Positions 18,332 to 28,751 are shown, numbered from the stretch's first letter. The stretch: 64,000 bases of DNA from an uncultured Actinomycetes bacterium (GCA_937127245.1 CAKZLU010000051.1:1-64000), one strand, 5' to 3'. The notes: generated by a model not told the origin, from the letters alone. Numbers and translations: made by a program.

Positions 18332-21300
18332 ATGGAAAGAAAGGTTATTTCCGGACGGTATAAGCCAGAACTCGAACAAAAACTCCTGGATGAGATTTTA
18401 TCCCGGCAGAAAAACGACCGCTTCGCGCCAGATCTTATTGTCTGCGGGTCAAGAATACTCGCAGTTTATCTTTCGAAAACCATCGCGGACCAAACGGGCG
18501 CTGTTTTGAATGTAAGAACCCTAACCCTCTTTGAAATAGCCGAACGCCTCGTACCGCTTGAGCGCTCAGACATTCCGCTCATGCCTTTGCCCCTGCGGCA
18601 GTGCATTATAAGACAGATACTACTTGAAAACCCCTCGTTGTCCTACTTTAAAGAGGTGAAAGAAAAACCAGGCTTCGTAAAAATTCTTTCAGCCGCATTC
18701 GAAGACATAAACGAATCGTGTGTCACCCGATTGCCGAGCCCGCATGAACTGGAAAATTTAAAAGAGAAAGGCTTTTCCATTAATCTGGAAAAAATCTCCG
18801 AGGTCTATTCACTGTATGAGAAATACAGAGAGCGTATTTCCGGAAAATTTTTTGAACTATGCGATATTTTCGCCCTTGCCGCGGAAAACGCCGGAAATCT
18901 AAAAAGCGTCTTCGGCGTCGATAGAGTGATCTTTTATGGAATATATGACATGAACGAAGCCCAGAAAAGGTTCTTGCTTTCGGTCTCGGAGAAAAACCCC
19001 GTGATTCTCATGCTCCCTTATGAGAAAAAGCCGGCATACGCATACGCGGATAGTTTTGTATCGTGGCTTGAGAACCACGGTTTCACATTCGAGCATCTTT
19101 CGAGGGAAAACTGCGATCGGGGAAATACGCTTCTTGGGCGCCTGCAAAACGCGCTAAATGACCCGGAATTGATTACAGACCAATCCTCAGTGACGCCAAG
19201 AAGTAACGGCTTTTCGGAGGATGAGGAAAAATCTCAGGAAACTATGCGGATAAAGGAGGGTTCCATCGGTTCGGAAAAAGAGACGGAAAGCGCATCGGCA
19301 GATGGATCGTTTGCCATAATTGGCGCGCCCGGTGAGCCTCATGAGGTCAAAGAAATCGCCCGAGAGGTCCTCAAACTTACCGGTGAGAGGAAAATTCCTT
19401 TCTGCGAAATGGCGGTTATTCTCAGAACTCCATCCATTTACCGTCGTCTCCTGACAGAAGAGTTCAGGCGATTGAGCATTCCTTATTATTTCACAGATGA
19501 CGTTTACCTTTCTGAAACTCGAGACGGTCGCTCGTTCTTGCTTCTCTGCGATCTTATAGATTCCAACTACCCGAGAAAACAGGTTATGGATTTTTTGCGC
19601 TTTGCCCGTCTTGACCGCAGCAAAATCCCGGGCGCCCCTTCACAGCATAGCTATCCTGAATATTGGAATAAGATTAGCGCGGAGGCAAACATTATCGAGG
19701 GACGCGACCAATGGGAAAAAAGGCTTGAGGCGCAAATCCAAGGAATAAGTATCGATAAGCAATCCGAACCGGATACCGATCCAGAAAGCCCCCCAAAACT
19801 TGCAGAGAGAGGCAAGAATAATAACGGGGAATCAGGTGATTTGGGCGAATCGCAATCGAAAATAACGCCCAGAGAAAAAAGGGAAGAGGCGGCAAAGGCT
19901 CTTCTTGCCTGCGTGCGATACATTTTTGACAGTCTCGAGTCAATCCCCGATGAGGGCAACGCAAGTCAAATAGCCGGACCTCTACTGGAACTCTACAGAA
20001 ACATCGTAAGAGACTCACTTGAGCGTTCACTGGTGCTAAAAGAGACCTCATCCCTTATAAAAGCGGCGGAAATGCTTGGGCCTTTGAAAAAAGAAGCGGT
20101 ATTAAACCTGATCAAAGACCATTTGTCCTCCGTGTATCTGCCCAAAGGCAAACCAGGTCAAGGGATATGGATAATCGACATTATGAGCGCCCGCTGCTGC
20201 TCCTTTCCGGTGATTTTTCTGCCCGGACTGGTGGAGAAGGCTTTTCCGGCGCTCCCCACCGAAGACCCTATTATCCTTGATTCCGAAAGGAAGGCGCTAT
20301 CCTCATTTGGGACGGGAGTCTTCCCGCTCAAGAAAGAGCAAGGAATAGAGGAAAGATTGCTGTTTGAGCTTACAGCGCTTGCGGCATCCGACCATCTGAT
20401 CATTTCTTACCCGCGTTTCGACGCGTACAACGCCAGAACAAGGCTTCCAAGCATATACGCACTCGATGCCGCCTCAATCGCAATGAGGACCCGGCTTAAT
20501 TACGAAAATTTTGAGAAATCTCCGTTTGTGAAGAGAGCTCCATTCATACCGGGCTACAGCGAAGAATCGGGTTTTGCCACTTCCCTTCCAGAGCTTCACC
20601 TTTCCCTTCTTTTCCCCAAAGGCGGGGAAATCTCCAAAACAGGTGAGATGATTCTCAAAAACACTGAAGAAGTGAGCCGCTCGCTTTCAATGCTGGAAAA
20701 GCGATACAAAACCTGGAGCTTTACCGAATATGACGGGGTCATCAAAAGCGTAAACATAGAAAAGAGTCTAGAAGAACACGTCTTTACGGCAACGGAACTG
20801 GAAACCTATACCTCATGCCCATACAAGTATTTCCACGAGTTCATTCTCTGCGCGCGTCCATTTGCCGAGCCTGAGCGCGTGCACGAAATCAGCCCCGAGG
20901 CAAAGGGAACGCTTGTGCACGGGATATTGTGGGAATTTTTCGCAACTTGCCAGGAAAAATCGCTTTTGCCGTTGGATGAGAAATACCACGATGAATATGT
21001 GAAGATACTCAAACAGGTCAGCTCAAAGCATTTTGAAATATTGGAGCAAAGCGGGGAATGCGGTCTTTACATTTCCTGGAATCGAAACAAAAACAATATT
21101 ATGGGCTCGCTTATCACGCTCCTTCTTGAATCGTATAAAGATTCCGCGATATACACTCCTTACCGCTTTGAACAGCCTTTCGGCAGATCAAACAATAGCG
21201 AACCCCCATTAATCATTCATTTGGAAAACGACACTTTTATGAAGTGTTCCGGAAAGATAGACCGCATTGACATCGGTCAAGATGGTTCCCTTAGGGTCAT

Positions 21301-21745
21301 TGATTACAAGACGGGCAAAATCAACCTGAACAAGGATGACCCTTTTAAATCTAGCAATCCCGCAAAATATCCCGGTTATAAGATTCAAACCATGATATAC
21401 ATCCTTGCCGCAGAGTGCCTTGTAAGTCATATCGGAAAACCGCCCGGTTCATCTCCGCTTGGAGAACTGTTTTTCCTTCTCTCCAAGCCGGGCACGATAG
21501 AGAGGGTGAGCTACGGAGGAAACGAGTATGAAAACCATAAAGATCGACTGATAAAGATCCTTGTGGACGTGGACAAGTTCATGAAAAACTCTCTCTTCTT
21601 TTATTATCCGAGCGATCTTTGCGAAAGTTGTGAGCATCAAGCGGCGTGCCCTGCAGAAAGGAAAATTCTTTTTGTCCGAAAATCTCGAGGGAAAGGCGCT
21701 TCAAGCATCGCGAGATCGCTTGTAGAGTTTCTGCAGGAGGAATAA
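18332..21745 (+). CDS. addB: AddB-like ATP-dependent nuclease subunit
   Basis: 1137 residues, the size of AddB/RexB. The N-terminus lacks a Walker A motif, so the helicase-like domain is probably inactive. The C-terminal PD-(D/E)XK nuclease shows GKIDRIDI and IDYKTGK (D991). The iron-sulfur cysteines typical of AddB are present: YTSCPY (C829) paired with LCESCEHQAACP (C1097, C1100, C1106). With AddA it would process double-strand breaks, stop at a Chi-like site and load RecA. The gene is followed 106 bases later by addA. TATAAT at 18295-18300 is a likely -10 element. Two acidic, low-complexity inserts (about residues 285-325 and 470-520) are unusual. Confidence 0.88.
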   Translation: MERKVISGRYKPELEQKLLDEILSRQKNDRFAPDLIVCGSRILAVYLSKTIADQTGAVLNVRTLTLFEIAERLVPLERSDIPLMPLPLRQCIIRQILLENPSLSYFKEVKEKPGFVKILSAAFEDINESCVTRLPSPHELENLKEKGFSINLEKISEVYSLYEKYRERISGKFFELCDIFALAAENAGNLKSVFGVDRVIFYGIYDMNEAQKRFLLSVSEKNPVILMLPYEKKPAYAYADSFVSWLENHGFTFEHLSRENCDRGNTLLGRLQNALNDPELITDQSSVTPRSNGFSEDEEKSQETMRIKEGSIGSEKETESASADGSFAIIGAPGEPHEVKEIAREVLKLTGERKIPFCEMAVILRTPSIYRRLLTEEFRRLSIPYYFTDDVYLSETRDGRSFLLLCDLIDSNYPRKQVMDFLRFARLDRSKIPGAPSQHSYPEYWNKISAEANIIEGRDQWEKRLEAQIQGISIDKQSEPDTDPESPPKLAERGKNNNGESGDLGESQSKITPREKREEAAKALLACVRYIFDSLESIPDEGNASQIAGPLLELYRNIVRDSLERSLVLKETSSLIKAAEMLGPLKKEAVLNLIKDHLSSVYLPKGKPGQGIWIIDIMSARCCSFPVIFLPGLVEKAFPALPTEDPIILDSERKALSSFGTGVFPLKKEQGIEERLLFELTALAASDHLIISYPRFDAYNARTRLPSIYALDAASIAMRTRLNYENFEKSPFVKRAPFIPGYSEESGFATSLPELHLSLLFPKGGEISKTGEMILKNTEEVSRSLSMLEKRYKTWSFTEYDGVIKSVNIEKSLEEHVFTATELETYTSCPYKYFHEFILCARPFAEPERVHEISPEAKGTLVHGILWEFFATCQEKSLLPLDEKYHDEYVKILKQVSSKHFEILEQSGECGLYISWNRNKNNIMGSLITLLLESYKDSAIYTPYRFEQPFGRSNNSEPPLIIHLENDTFMKCSGKIDRIDIGQDGSLRVIDYKTGKINLNKDDPFKSSNPAKYPGYKIQTMIYILAAECLVSHIGKPPGSSPLGELFFLLSKPGTIERVSYGGNEYENHKDRLIKILVDVDKFMKNSLFFYYPSDLCESCEHQAACPAERKILFVRKSRGKGASSIARSLVEFLQEE

Positions 21746-21851
21746 AAGAAATAGTACCCACAAATGATCCGAAGCAAAGAAGGGATTAGGAAAAGATAGC
21801 GGACCCTGGGTAAGGACTGAGTCTTAAGCTAACAAGGGACTGAGAAGGAAA

Positions 21852-24800
21852 ATGGGATTGGAACTGACCGATAGCCGAAACAGGGAATTCGCAATCGAAT
21901 CAACAAACGAATGCATATGCGTCGAGGCTGGGGCGGGCACGGGCAAAACAACTCTTCTGGTCGAAAGACTTCTAAATCATATAAAGGAAGGAGCGTCTCT
22001 TAGAAGAATCGCTGCGATAACCTTCACCGAGAAAGCAGCTGGCGAGCTTAGGCTCCGCCTCTATGAGGGGTTGGAGAAAAAGCTTTCGGAAAGCGAAGAC
22101 GAAACGGAAAGGGAAAAAATCAGGAAAGAGCTTTCCTACCTTGAAGTCGCACAGATATCCACCATCCACTCCTTTGCCGCCACTCTTCTGCGCATAAGAC
22201 CCATAGAAGCAAAGGTTGACCCGGGATTTGAGGTTATGGACGAGGAAACCGCGGATCTGTTGGCGGCTGAAGTATGGGACCGGTGGCTTGTCGAAAATAT
22301 GAGCAAAGACGATTGGCTGTTGGAAATCCTTGTGAGTTTAGGAGTTCGACCCAAAGACCTTGGACAGCTTGCGCGTAGTTTCTATAAGAACAGGGAGGCG
22401 GTCGAAATCCTTACCCACCCCGACAACTACATCGAAGAAACGCGCGACAAACTTTCTTCTCTCATTGACAAAAAGAGAGCTGAGATCGAATGCAAAATCA
22501 TCGAGATTGAGGAATCGACGCGAAAAGTCCTGGGTATAGGCATGAGTGAACCGAGATCAACGATAATCAAGACACTCAGAGACAATGAAGATAAGACATC
22601 TCAACAAATCAAAGCTCTTCTCCAGATGTGGGACGATTTTGAAGCCTCAGAAAAAGATAGTGATTTCATCCATTTCCTTTATCAATTTTCCAAATACAGC
22701 AAGGGAAGCAGTGTGAAAAAAACGAACAAAAGTGATTTCGCGCCGTTTCTAACCGCAGCTGGGAAAAGGACCCTAAAAGAGCTTATCAAATTTGTCAAAG
22801 AGTTTATCAAAGATTCCATCAATGAAATAGGGAGAACGATTTGTCCCTTCATAGTGAAAAAAATTCGAAACTACTTGGACATGGTTGAGGAGAAAAAAAG
22901 AAAACAGGGTGTTTTAGATTTTCACGACCTTTTGCTGAAAGCGCGAGACCTCCTAAGGGATAACAAGGAAGTGAGAGCATTCTTCCAGAACCAGTATGAC
23001 CATATTCTGGTTGACGAGTTCCAGGATACTGACCCCTTGCAGGCTGAAATCATATTTTTCTTATGCGAAGACGGGGCAAAAGCCGAAGCATGGGATGAGG
23101 TTAGACTCAAACCTGGAAAACTTTTCATAGTGGGCGACCCGAAGCAGTCCATTTACCGTTTCAGAAGGGCTGATTTCGAGGTTTTTAACAAAGCGAAAGA
23201 AATTATTGGCAAAAGTCGCACGACCCCCATCGTGCAGAATTTCCGTTCCGTCAAAAACATCATAGGCTGGGTCAACGAAGTGTTTGAGAAAGTAATCGAA
23301 TATGAAGAATATAAGGGCTCATGCATTCAATCGAAATACGAGCCAATTGTTTGCTCCCGCAATGAGAATGATGTGCCCGTGACCATTTACGAGTGTGAGG
23401 TTAATAGCACCGCCGATGAAGCCCGGGAAGTGGAAGCCGAGTTTCTTGCTCAAAAGATAAAAGAACTCGTCGAGTCGAAAGAACAAATGCGCAGAAGAGA
23501 CGGGAGCGTGAAGACCATCTCTTACGGTGACATATGTGTCCTGTTCAGGAAACTCACAGTGGTCGGGGTTTACGAAAACGCGCTCAAGAAATACGGCATT
23601 CCCTACAGGACGGAAGGAGGAAAATCATTTTTCAGTAAGCAGGAAATTTTTGACCTCAGGAACGCTCTTCGCGCAATCGACAGTCCATACGATGAAGTGG
23701 CGGTTATAGGCGCGCTACGCTCACCCTTCTTCGCGATAACCGACGAGGAACTTGCTGACCATAAAATAAACAACGGCCGTTTTAACTACTACACAAAAGA
23801 GGAAATCGGAAACCCCAAAGTGTTAGAGGCCCTAAAAGCACTTAGCGAGTTCCATAATATGAGACATAAAAAAACGCTGAGCCAGCTCATCGGGGACCTT
23901 CTTGAGAAGACAAAAATCCTTGAAGCACATGCGCTTTTTGACAGTTCCTTGCAATCGTGCACAAACTTTTTAAGGCTTGTGGAGATGCTTCGAGAGATGT
24001 CTCAAAGAGATGGCGTAGAATTTTCGAATGCGCTTCGCTGGATCACGCTCATGACAGACCGGGACGTGAGGATGGGAGAGGCACCCGCTGAGGAAGGCGG
24101 CACGGAATTTGTCCAGCTGATAAGCGTTCATAAGGCAAAGGGGCTTGAGTTCCCTATCGTTTTTGCCGCGGGTCTTGGTGGAAAAGGCCCAAGCGAGCAA
24201 ACGCGGTTAATCATAAGACATTCTCAAAACAAAGCGGCTTTCAAGATTCGCGACATACAAAGCGATGGTTACGATGAGCTTGCCGACTGGGATAAGCTAA
24301 GTCAGGATGCCGAGGAAAAACGCCTCTGTTATGTATGCGCCACAAGACCAATGGAAAGGTTAATCCTTTTGAACTTCTCCGCAAAGCAGTCAAAACTATG
24401 GTTTACCAATACCCTTGAGAAGAAAAACAAAAAAAGCAAAGGCAAAGGCATCAAGAAAGACCTTTCAATTCCCACCGAAAACGAATACTCCCAGACGATA
24501 TCCGTTTCGATACCTGAAGCGGCAAAGGGAATGGAAAGAGAAAAACCCCCCGGTGAAGAACTGGGGGATATCACAATCGATGAAATCGAAAGCGCGTGGG
24601 CAGACAGGCTCAATGCCGCCCTTGATTCCGGTGGAAAGACGGTAGCGTTTGAAAGCGCCACCGAGCATGAGGAAATTCTCTCAAAAGCGGGAAGACCGTT
24701 TTGGTCTGGGGTTGGCGAGGAGGTGGCAAAAGCGCTTGGAAACGCTTTTCACGAGCTTATGGAGCGCATGCCTTTCGACGCGGACTCCGTTACTTTCAGG

Positions 24801-25199
24801 CAAATGGCTGAGGCGCTCGCTCGCAAGCACGGGGTGCTGGAGCATCTCGACAAATTGGAGCATCTTTGCGTAAATGTGGTCTCGAGCGACATCTGGGAGC
24901 GGGCGAAAAAAGCGCCGAGGGCGTTTAGGGAAATGCCGTTTGCAGTCAGGCGAAACGGTTCAGTCATGACGGGATACATTGATCTTCTCATCGAAGAAGA
25001 TGACGGTCTGGTGGTTGTTGATTACAAGTCTGATAACGTGCGTCGGGATGATGTCGGTCTTCGTCTTGGTTTCTACAAGGAGCAGGGGGAGTTCTACCGG
25101 GAAGCAATCACGCGCGCAGGCTTTCAGGTAAAAGACGTAATATTTTTCTTTGCCGCGCCAGGCGTTAGCGCAAGCCTGAAGGCATACTCAAAATTCTGA
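21852..25199 (+). CDS. addA: AddA-like UvrD-family helicase/nuclease
   Basis: 1115 residues. UvrD/RecB helicase motifs in order: EAGAGTGKTTL (K32), AITFTEKAA, STIHSFA, LVDEFQDTDPLQ, VGDPKQSIYRFRRAD, NFRS, VHKAKGLEFPIVF and the late motif LCYVCATRP. The C-terminal RecB-type nuclease has DYKSDN with D1057. It is the motor and second nuclease of the AddAB complex. AAGGAAA precedes the ATG. The sequence between motifs III and IV includes a charged insert near residues 860-890 (EKKNKKSKGKGIKK). Order addB-addA is the common one. Confidence 0.92.
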   Translation: MGLELTDSRNREFAIESTNECICVEAGAGTGKTTLLVERLLNHIKEGASLRRIAAITFTEKAAGELRLRLYEGLEKKLSESEDETEREKIRKELSYLEVAQISTIHSFAATLLRIRPIEAKVDPGFEVMDEETADLLAAEVWDRWLVENMSKDDWLLEILVSLGVRPKDLGQLARSFYKNREAVEILTHPDNYIEETRDKLSSLIDKKRAEIECKIIEIEESTRKVLGIGMSEPRSTIIKTLRDNEDKTSQQIKALLQMWDDFEASEKDSDFIHFLYQFSKYSKGSSVKKTNKSDFAPFLTAAGKRTLKELIKFVKEFIKDSINEIGRTICPFIVKKIRNYLDMVEEKKRKQGVLDFHDLLLKARDLLRDNKEVRAFFQNQYDHILVDEFQDTDPLQAEIIFFLCEDGAKAEAWDEVRLKPGKLFIVGDPKQSIYRFRRADFEVFNKAKEIIGKSRTTPIVQNFRSVKNIIGWVNEVFEKVIEYEEYKGSCIQSKYEPIVCSRNENDVPVTIYECEVNSTADEAREVEAEFLAQKIKELVESKEQMRRRDGSVKTISYGDICVLFRKLTVVGVYENALKKYGIPYRTEGGKSFFSKQEIFDLRNALRAIDSPYDEVAVIGALRSPFFAITDEELADHKINNGRFNYYTKEEIGNPKVLEALKALSEFHNMRHKKTLSQLIGDLLEKTKILEAHALFDSSLQSCTNFLRLVEMLREMSQRDGVEFSNALRWITLMTDRDVRMGEAPAEEGGTEFVQLISVHKAKGLEFPIVFAAGLGGKGPSEQTRLIIRHSQNKAAFKIRDIQSDGYDELADWDKLSQDAEEKRLCYVCATRPMERLILLNFSAKQSKLWFTNTLEKKNKKSKGKGIKKDLSIPTENEYSQTISVSIPEAAKGMEREKPPGEELGDITIDEIESAWADRLNAALDSGGKTVAFESATEHEEILSKAGRPFWSGVGEEVAKALGNAFHELMERMPFDADSVTFRQMAEALARKHGVLEHLDKLEHLCVNVVSSDIWERAKKAPRAFREMPFAVRRNGSVMTGYIDLLIEEDDGLVVVDYKSDNVRRDDVGLRLGFYKEQGEFYREAITRAGFQVKDVIFFFAAPGVSASLKAYSKF

Positions 25200-25370
25200 G
25201 TTAAGTCCTTCTCTTTCGCGCATATCTACTCAAGCAAACCCTTTGAAAACATCACGCTTTTCAGATTACCCATTGAATACTTAGGCTGGTTATGCCATCT
25301 ACCGAAAAAACAGCGAAAGCAAACCGGCAACCCTCACGCACAGGGTTTGTAAAATTTGTCTGGATCCTAA

Positions 25371-25471
25371 CATGACTTGCGTTAAGTACGTTTTACCGCA
25401 AGAGCGAGAACGCGAGTGTTCTCGCTTATCGCCCGCCTGATGAGCATGACTTGCGGTAAGTACGTTTTACC
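25371..25471. repeat. Direct-repeat pair, spacing 74, with hairpin between
   Basis: A 27-base sequence at 25371-25397 (CATGACTTGCGTTAAGTACG then TTTTACC) recurs at 25445-25471 with one mismatch. The 47 bases between hold a perfect hairpin, GCGAGAAC/GTTCTCGC, around 25404-25425. Confidence 0.85.
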
Positions 25472-25595
25472 AGGAGGGCGCGCTTCGGGATTTCGCGAGA
25501 TCGCGGAAGTTTTTGCCCATTGTTCACATTTTATTCACGAAATATTCACGAAAGCGCACCCAACCGTTCGCACTGATTTATATAATTCTCTCCTG

Positions 25596-25697
25596 AAAAT
25601 ATTCTCAATAAGGTTCACATGTTGCACGTTTGATGTCGCGCGCGAAACCGCGCGCGAAGAGGAAGTAAAATATTCTCGATAAGGCTTGCTCGTTGCA
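25596..25697. repeat. Direct-repeat pair, spacing 71, with hairpin between
   Basis: A 31-base sequence at 25596-25626 (AAAATATTCTCAATAAGG...GTTGCA) recurs at 25667-25697 with six mismatches. The 40 bases between hold a 9-bp hairpin, TCGCGCGCG/CGCGCGCGA with loop AAAC (25636-25657). The second copy runs up to the ribosome site of the alcohol dehydrogenase gene. Confidence 0.75.
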
Positions 25698-25707
25698 AGG
25701 AGCCGAT

Positions 25708-26901
25708 ATGGGAGACAAATACGAGCGGATAAAAATGGAAGAACTGCTTTTCGAGTTTCACGCGCCCGAAAAATTAATTTTCGGCAAGGGACTTGCTTCA
25801 AAAGCGGGAAGGGAAGCAAAAAAATTGGGCGCAAGCAAAGTTCTGATAATAACGGATGAGGGCGTCCAGAATGCGGGTCTTGTTGAGGAAATAAGAAAAG
25901 GGGTTATTGGCGAAGGCCTCTTGCTTGTTGGAGTCTATACGGAAGTACCACAGGATTCTGACATCGATGTCTGCTCCCGAATCGGGAAAATGGCAATCCG
26001 AAAAGGGGTTGACGCGCTCATTTCCGTTGGCGGTGGAAGCGTAATCGACACCGCGAAGTTTACAAACATGCTCATCTCCTGCCAGGGTGAATTACACGAT
26101 TACCTGTCGGCAAAGCGCATGCTCAAAGGACCGCTTAAGCCACACATAGCCATACCCACAACCGCCGGAACTGGCACCGAGGTTGGACTGGCCGCGATAG
26201 TTAAGGACCCCAAAAGCGGAAAGAAATACCCCTACGCAAACAGGCATCTCGTTCCGGATGTCGCGATTCTCGACCCCCTCATGACGGTTACGCTCCCCTC
26301 ATCACTTACCGTTTACACCGGGCTTGACGCGTTCGCTCACGCTGTCGAGGCCTACACATCCACGCTCGGCACGCCGCTTTCGGATGGTTTTTCGAGACAG
26401 GCGTTTCGCGTTATCGCAAAATATCTCCCGCAAGCGTTCAAAAACGGGTCAGACATTGAGGCGCGAGGCCAGATGCTTATCGCGGCAAGTATGGCGGGTT
26501 TTGCCCTATCACAGACAAAATCGCTCGGCGCATGTCATGCGATGGCTCACGCCCTGGGGGGAATAACATCAATCCCTCACGGGCTTGCGTGCGCAGTATT
26601 CCTGCCTGCGGCCATGCAGTACAACATGGACTACTGCGCTGAAAGGTATAAAAAGCTCGCCTCGGAGATTGAGCCATCGATTCTCGCGGAGGAAGGTCCG
26701 AAGGCAGCATCGGAGGCTGTCAGGACCATTACGGATTTCATCAGGAGTTTTGGGATACCGCAAAAATTGACAGACTTGGGAATCAAACAGGAGCATCTCG
26801 AAAAACTGACCGAAAACACAATGGGAGACGTACAGATATTTGGAAACCCACGACCCCCCAAACGCGAAGAAATCCGCCGCCTCCTCTCCACCCTACTCTA
26901 A
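25708..26901 (+). CDS. Iron-containing alcohol dehydrogenase
   Basis: 397 residues from the ATG at 25708, preceded by CAAGGAG (a TTG at 25693 is in frame but less likely). Group III Fe-dependent alcohol dehydrogenase signatures: SVGGGSVIDTAK for NAD(P) binding, IPTTAGTGTE, GLDAFAHAVEAY and CHAMAHALGG...IPHG with the Asp/His metal ligands. It interconverts an alcohol and an aldehyde; with a 4-hydroxybutyryl-CoA dehydratase-like gene 2 kb away a 4-hydroxybutyrate dehydrogenase role is possible but unproven. A paralogue lies at 37662. It stands alone between a repeat-rich upstream region and a terminator-like palindrome shared with the convergent methyltransferase gene. Confidence 0.9.
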   Translation: MGDKYERIKMEELLFEFHAPEKLIFGKGLASKAGREAKKLGASKVLIITDEGVQNAGLVEEIRKGVIGEGLLLVGVYTEVPQDSDIDVCSRIGKMAIRKGVDALISVGGGSVIDTAKFTNMLISCQGELHDYLSAKRMLKGPLKPHIAIPTTAGTGTEVGLAAIVKDPKSGKKYPYANRHLVPDVAILDPLMTVTLPSSLTVYTGLDAFAHAVEAYTSTLGTPLSDGFSRQAFRVIAKYLPQAFKNGSDIEARGQMLIAASMAGFALSQTKSLGACHAMAHALGGITSIPHGLACAVFLPAAMQYNMDYCAERYKKLASEIEPSILAEEGPKAASEAVRTITDFIRSFGIPQKLTDLGIKQEHLEKLTENTMGDVQIFGNPRPPKREEIRRLLSTLL

Positions 26902-26906
26902 ACGGT

Positions 26907-26946
26907 GCCACTCTAAACGGTGCCAGGCACCATTTTTGCATTTTTG
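26907..26946. repeat. GGTGCC palindromic element, copy C, with duplicated left flank
   Basis: Core GGTGCC-A-GGCACC (26919-26931) followed by the family's right arm ATTTTTGCATTTTTG. The left arm is not the expected A-rich sequence; instead CTCTAAACGGTGCCA occurs twice in tandem, as if a short slippage event replaced it. It lies between convergent genes. Confidence 0.75.
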
Positions 26947-26963
26947 GCTCTTGTGGTTGGGAC

Positions 26964-27932
26964 TTAGCGGGCAACCGCGTTCCAGTGCCATGGAAAACGC
27001 TTTAAAAGCCCTAATCTTTCCAGAAAAACATCAACCTGAACGGCGAGTTTCTCTAGTCTAAAAGGGCGCACCACTTTCCCTAAGTGCTCGTGTATAATTT
27101 GGGACACAAAATGGGTGGCGGCAGAAAAGAATCCCGCCGGCTTCAGCTCCCACGAGTCGAAACCAGCCCCTCTAAAAAGGTTTTCCAGGTCTCTTCGAGA
27201 AAAGCCTTTGGTTTGCTTGTCGGCTTCTGATACCTTTTCGCCCGAGCTCATCTTCCTTCCCATAAGCCGCAGAATCAATTTCAGACCAAGTTTGCCAACG
27301 GGAAAAATGGTTTTCGGCTGCCAATTGTTGGGCTCCGTCCCTAACCCAAAGATCCCGCCTTTTTTAAGGACTCTCCGCACCTCTTTCAGCGCCTCGCGCG
27401 GGAACGGGAGGTGATGGAGAGTCGCTATCATCAAAACACCATCAAATATCCCGGATTTAAATGGAAGATGCATCGCATCGCAAAGTATATGAGCGCATGA
27501 ATCCCCAAAGCCATTGGACTCGTGAAACTTTTTTGCCTCCTTTAGCTCGCCAAAAGCCACATCTGTTTCGATAAGCTGGTAGCCGGACTTCAACAGGTGA
27601 AAACCGTCTTTACCCAGACCACACCCAATCTCCAGTATCAGCGCGCCCTTTTTGAGGGAGTTGAACTCTTCCAGTAATCGGGTGTGGTAATGTCGGTAAA
27701 AGGGACTATCTTTCCAGGTCTCGTACATCCAAACGTAATACTCGCTTTTCTCGGTGTAATGCTGAATCTCGGAGTAGGTGATCGAGTCCAGCTGTGGATG
27801 CAGAAGGTCAAGTATCCCGTCTTTAAACTCAAATTTGCTGTCGCAATCCGAACAAATATATCTATCTGCCTCACTATCCAACCAACCCCTACAACAAGGA
27901 CATCTCAAAATCTCGCTCGAAACGGGAAACAT
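26964..27932 (-). CDS. SAM-dependent methyltransferase with N-terminal zinc ribbon
   Basis: 322 residues, ATG at 27932 after AGGAGGT. Residues 11-30 (CPCC...CSDC) form a Trm112-like zinc ribbon. The class I SAM-binding motif LILEIGCGLGKDG lies near residue 100, with CDAMHLPF and ALKEVRRVLKKGGIFGLG as later motifs. This fold serves methylation of small molecules, quinones or lipids; the substrate is not evident. The gene is isolated and convergent with the alcohol dehydrogenase gene. Confidence 0.85.
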   Translation of the reverse strand: MFPVSSEILRCPCCRGWLDSEADRYICSDCDSKFEFKDGILDLLHPQLDSITYSEIQHYTEKSEYYVWMYETWKDSPFYRHYHTRLLEEFNSLKKGALILEIGCGLGKDGFHLLKSGYQLIETDVAFGELKEAKKFHESNGFGDSCAHILCDAMHLPFKSGIFDGVLMIATLHHLPFPREALKEVRRVLKKGGIFGLGTEPNNWQPKTIFPVGKLGLKLILRLMGRKMSSGEKVSEADKQTKGFSRRDLENLFRGAGFDSWELKPAGFFSAATHFVSQIIHEHLGKVVRPFRLEKLAVQVDVFLERLGLLKRFPWHWNAVAR

Positions 27933-28692
27933 GGCACCTCCTTAGAATCTTCACGCTTGGCCCAGAGTGAGTTGGTCAGGTCGAGAGTGACCAAAAGAAT
28001 ATGTTCGCAAGTTTCTCCATATACACCCAAAACATGACTGAAAATATTGTCTTCTCAAACGATCCGAACAATGCCTCGATCACCTCTTATCTGTCATCTC
28101 TCATAATTCTTTGACGATTCTTTCGACACCCACTAAAGATAAAATTCTATAGATTTTGGTATAAAAGTGTATACCGGGATTTGATGACGCAGCATTTACA
28201 ACGTGATGATTATAAAAATTCTCTTATTTCAATCTTTCACAATCGAATAAAATTAATCGACAACAATCGAATCATTCAATTTGTTGATTCCCTGGGTAGC
28301 CAACTCTCCCGAACGTTCCCCAAGCACTTCGTTCCCCAAGCACTTCATTTACACCGAAATTGCTTTCCTTGGACGCAAAATAAATTTTGGTGGCAAATGG
28401 TGAATAAGTCAAAGGATCAGACAGGCTTGTCAGTGGAATATCCTCCGAAAAAGATGAGCTAAAGAACTACTCCCCAACTGAATGGAGCGAAAAGAAATCA
28501 AATTGTTCTGTTTATTCTGTTTATCATCAGCGCATTGAGATAACTTGTGGTGTGAAGCGCAATGCAAACAGAATCCAAACACAATCTAGGCGCAGCTTTA
28601 CTCACATGACCTGGTCACACAGGGATATTTGGGTCCAAGAAGATAGGATTTTTCCGAGGCCCGACACATGATCCGTCTACGAGGGGATATTT
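27933..28692. other. AT-rich intergenic region
   Basis: About 760 bases. It contains a perfect inverted repeat GGTATA-N6-TATACC (28158-28175), operator-like, just before an open frame at 28184-28462 (91 codons) that has no ribosome site and no recognisable family; the frame is not called. A 16-base tandem repeat with core TTCCCCAAGCACTTC lies at about 28315-28346. Confidence 0.4.
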
Positions 28693-28733
28693 CAAAATGC
28701 AAAAATGGTGCCTGGCACCGTTTTTGCATTTTG
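28693..28733. repeat. GGTGCC palindromic element, copy D (probable terminator)
   Basis: 20-bp arms around a T at 28713 with one mismatch (A opposite G in the right arm); outer arm CAAAATGC...GCATTTTG. It lies 18 bases beyond the stop of the minus-strand dehydratase gene. Confidence 0.8.
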
Positions 28734-28751
28734 GGTGGGTTGGTGGGGGGT

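Noticed and set aside
28184-28462. A small gene behind an operator-like palindrome
   Set aside because: No ribosome site, no recognisable family and AT-rich composition; the palindrome alone is not enough.
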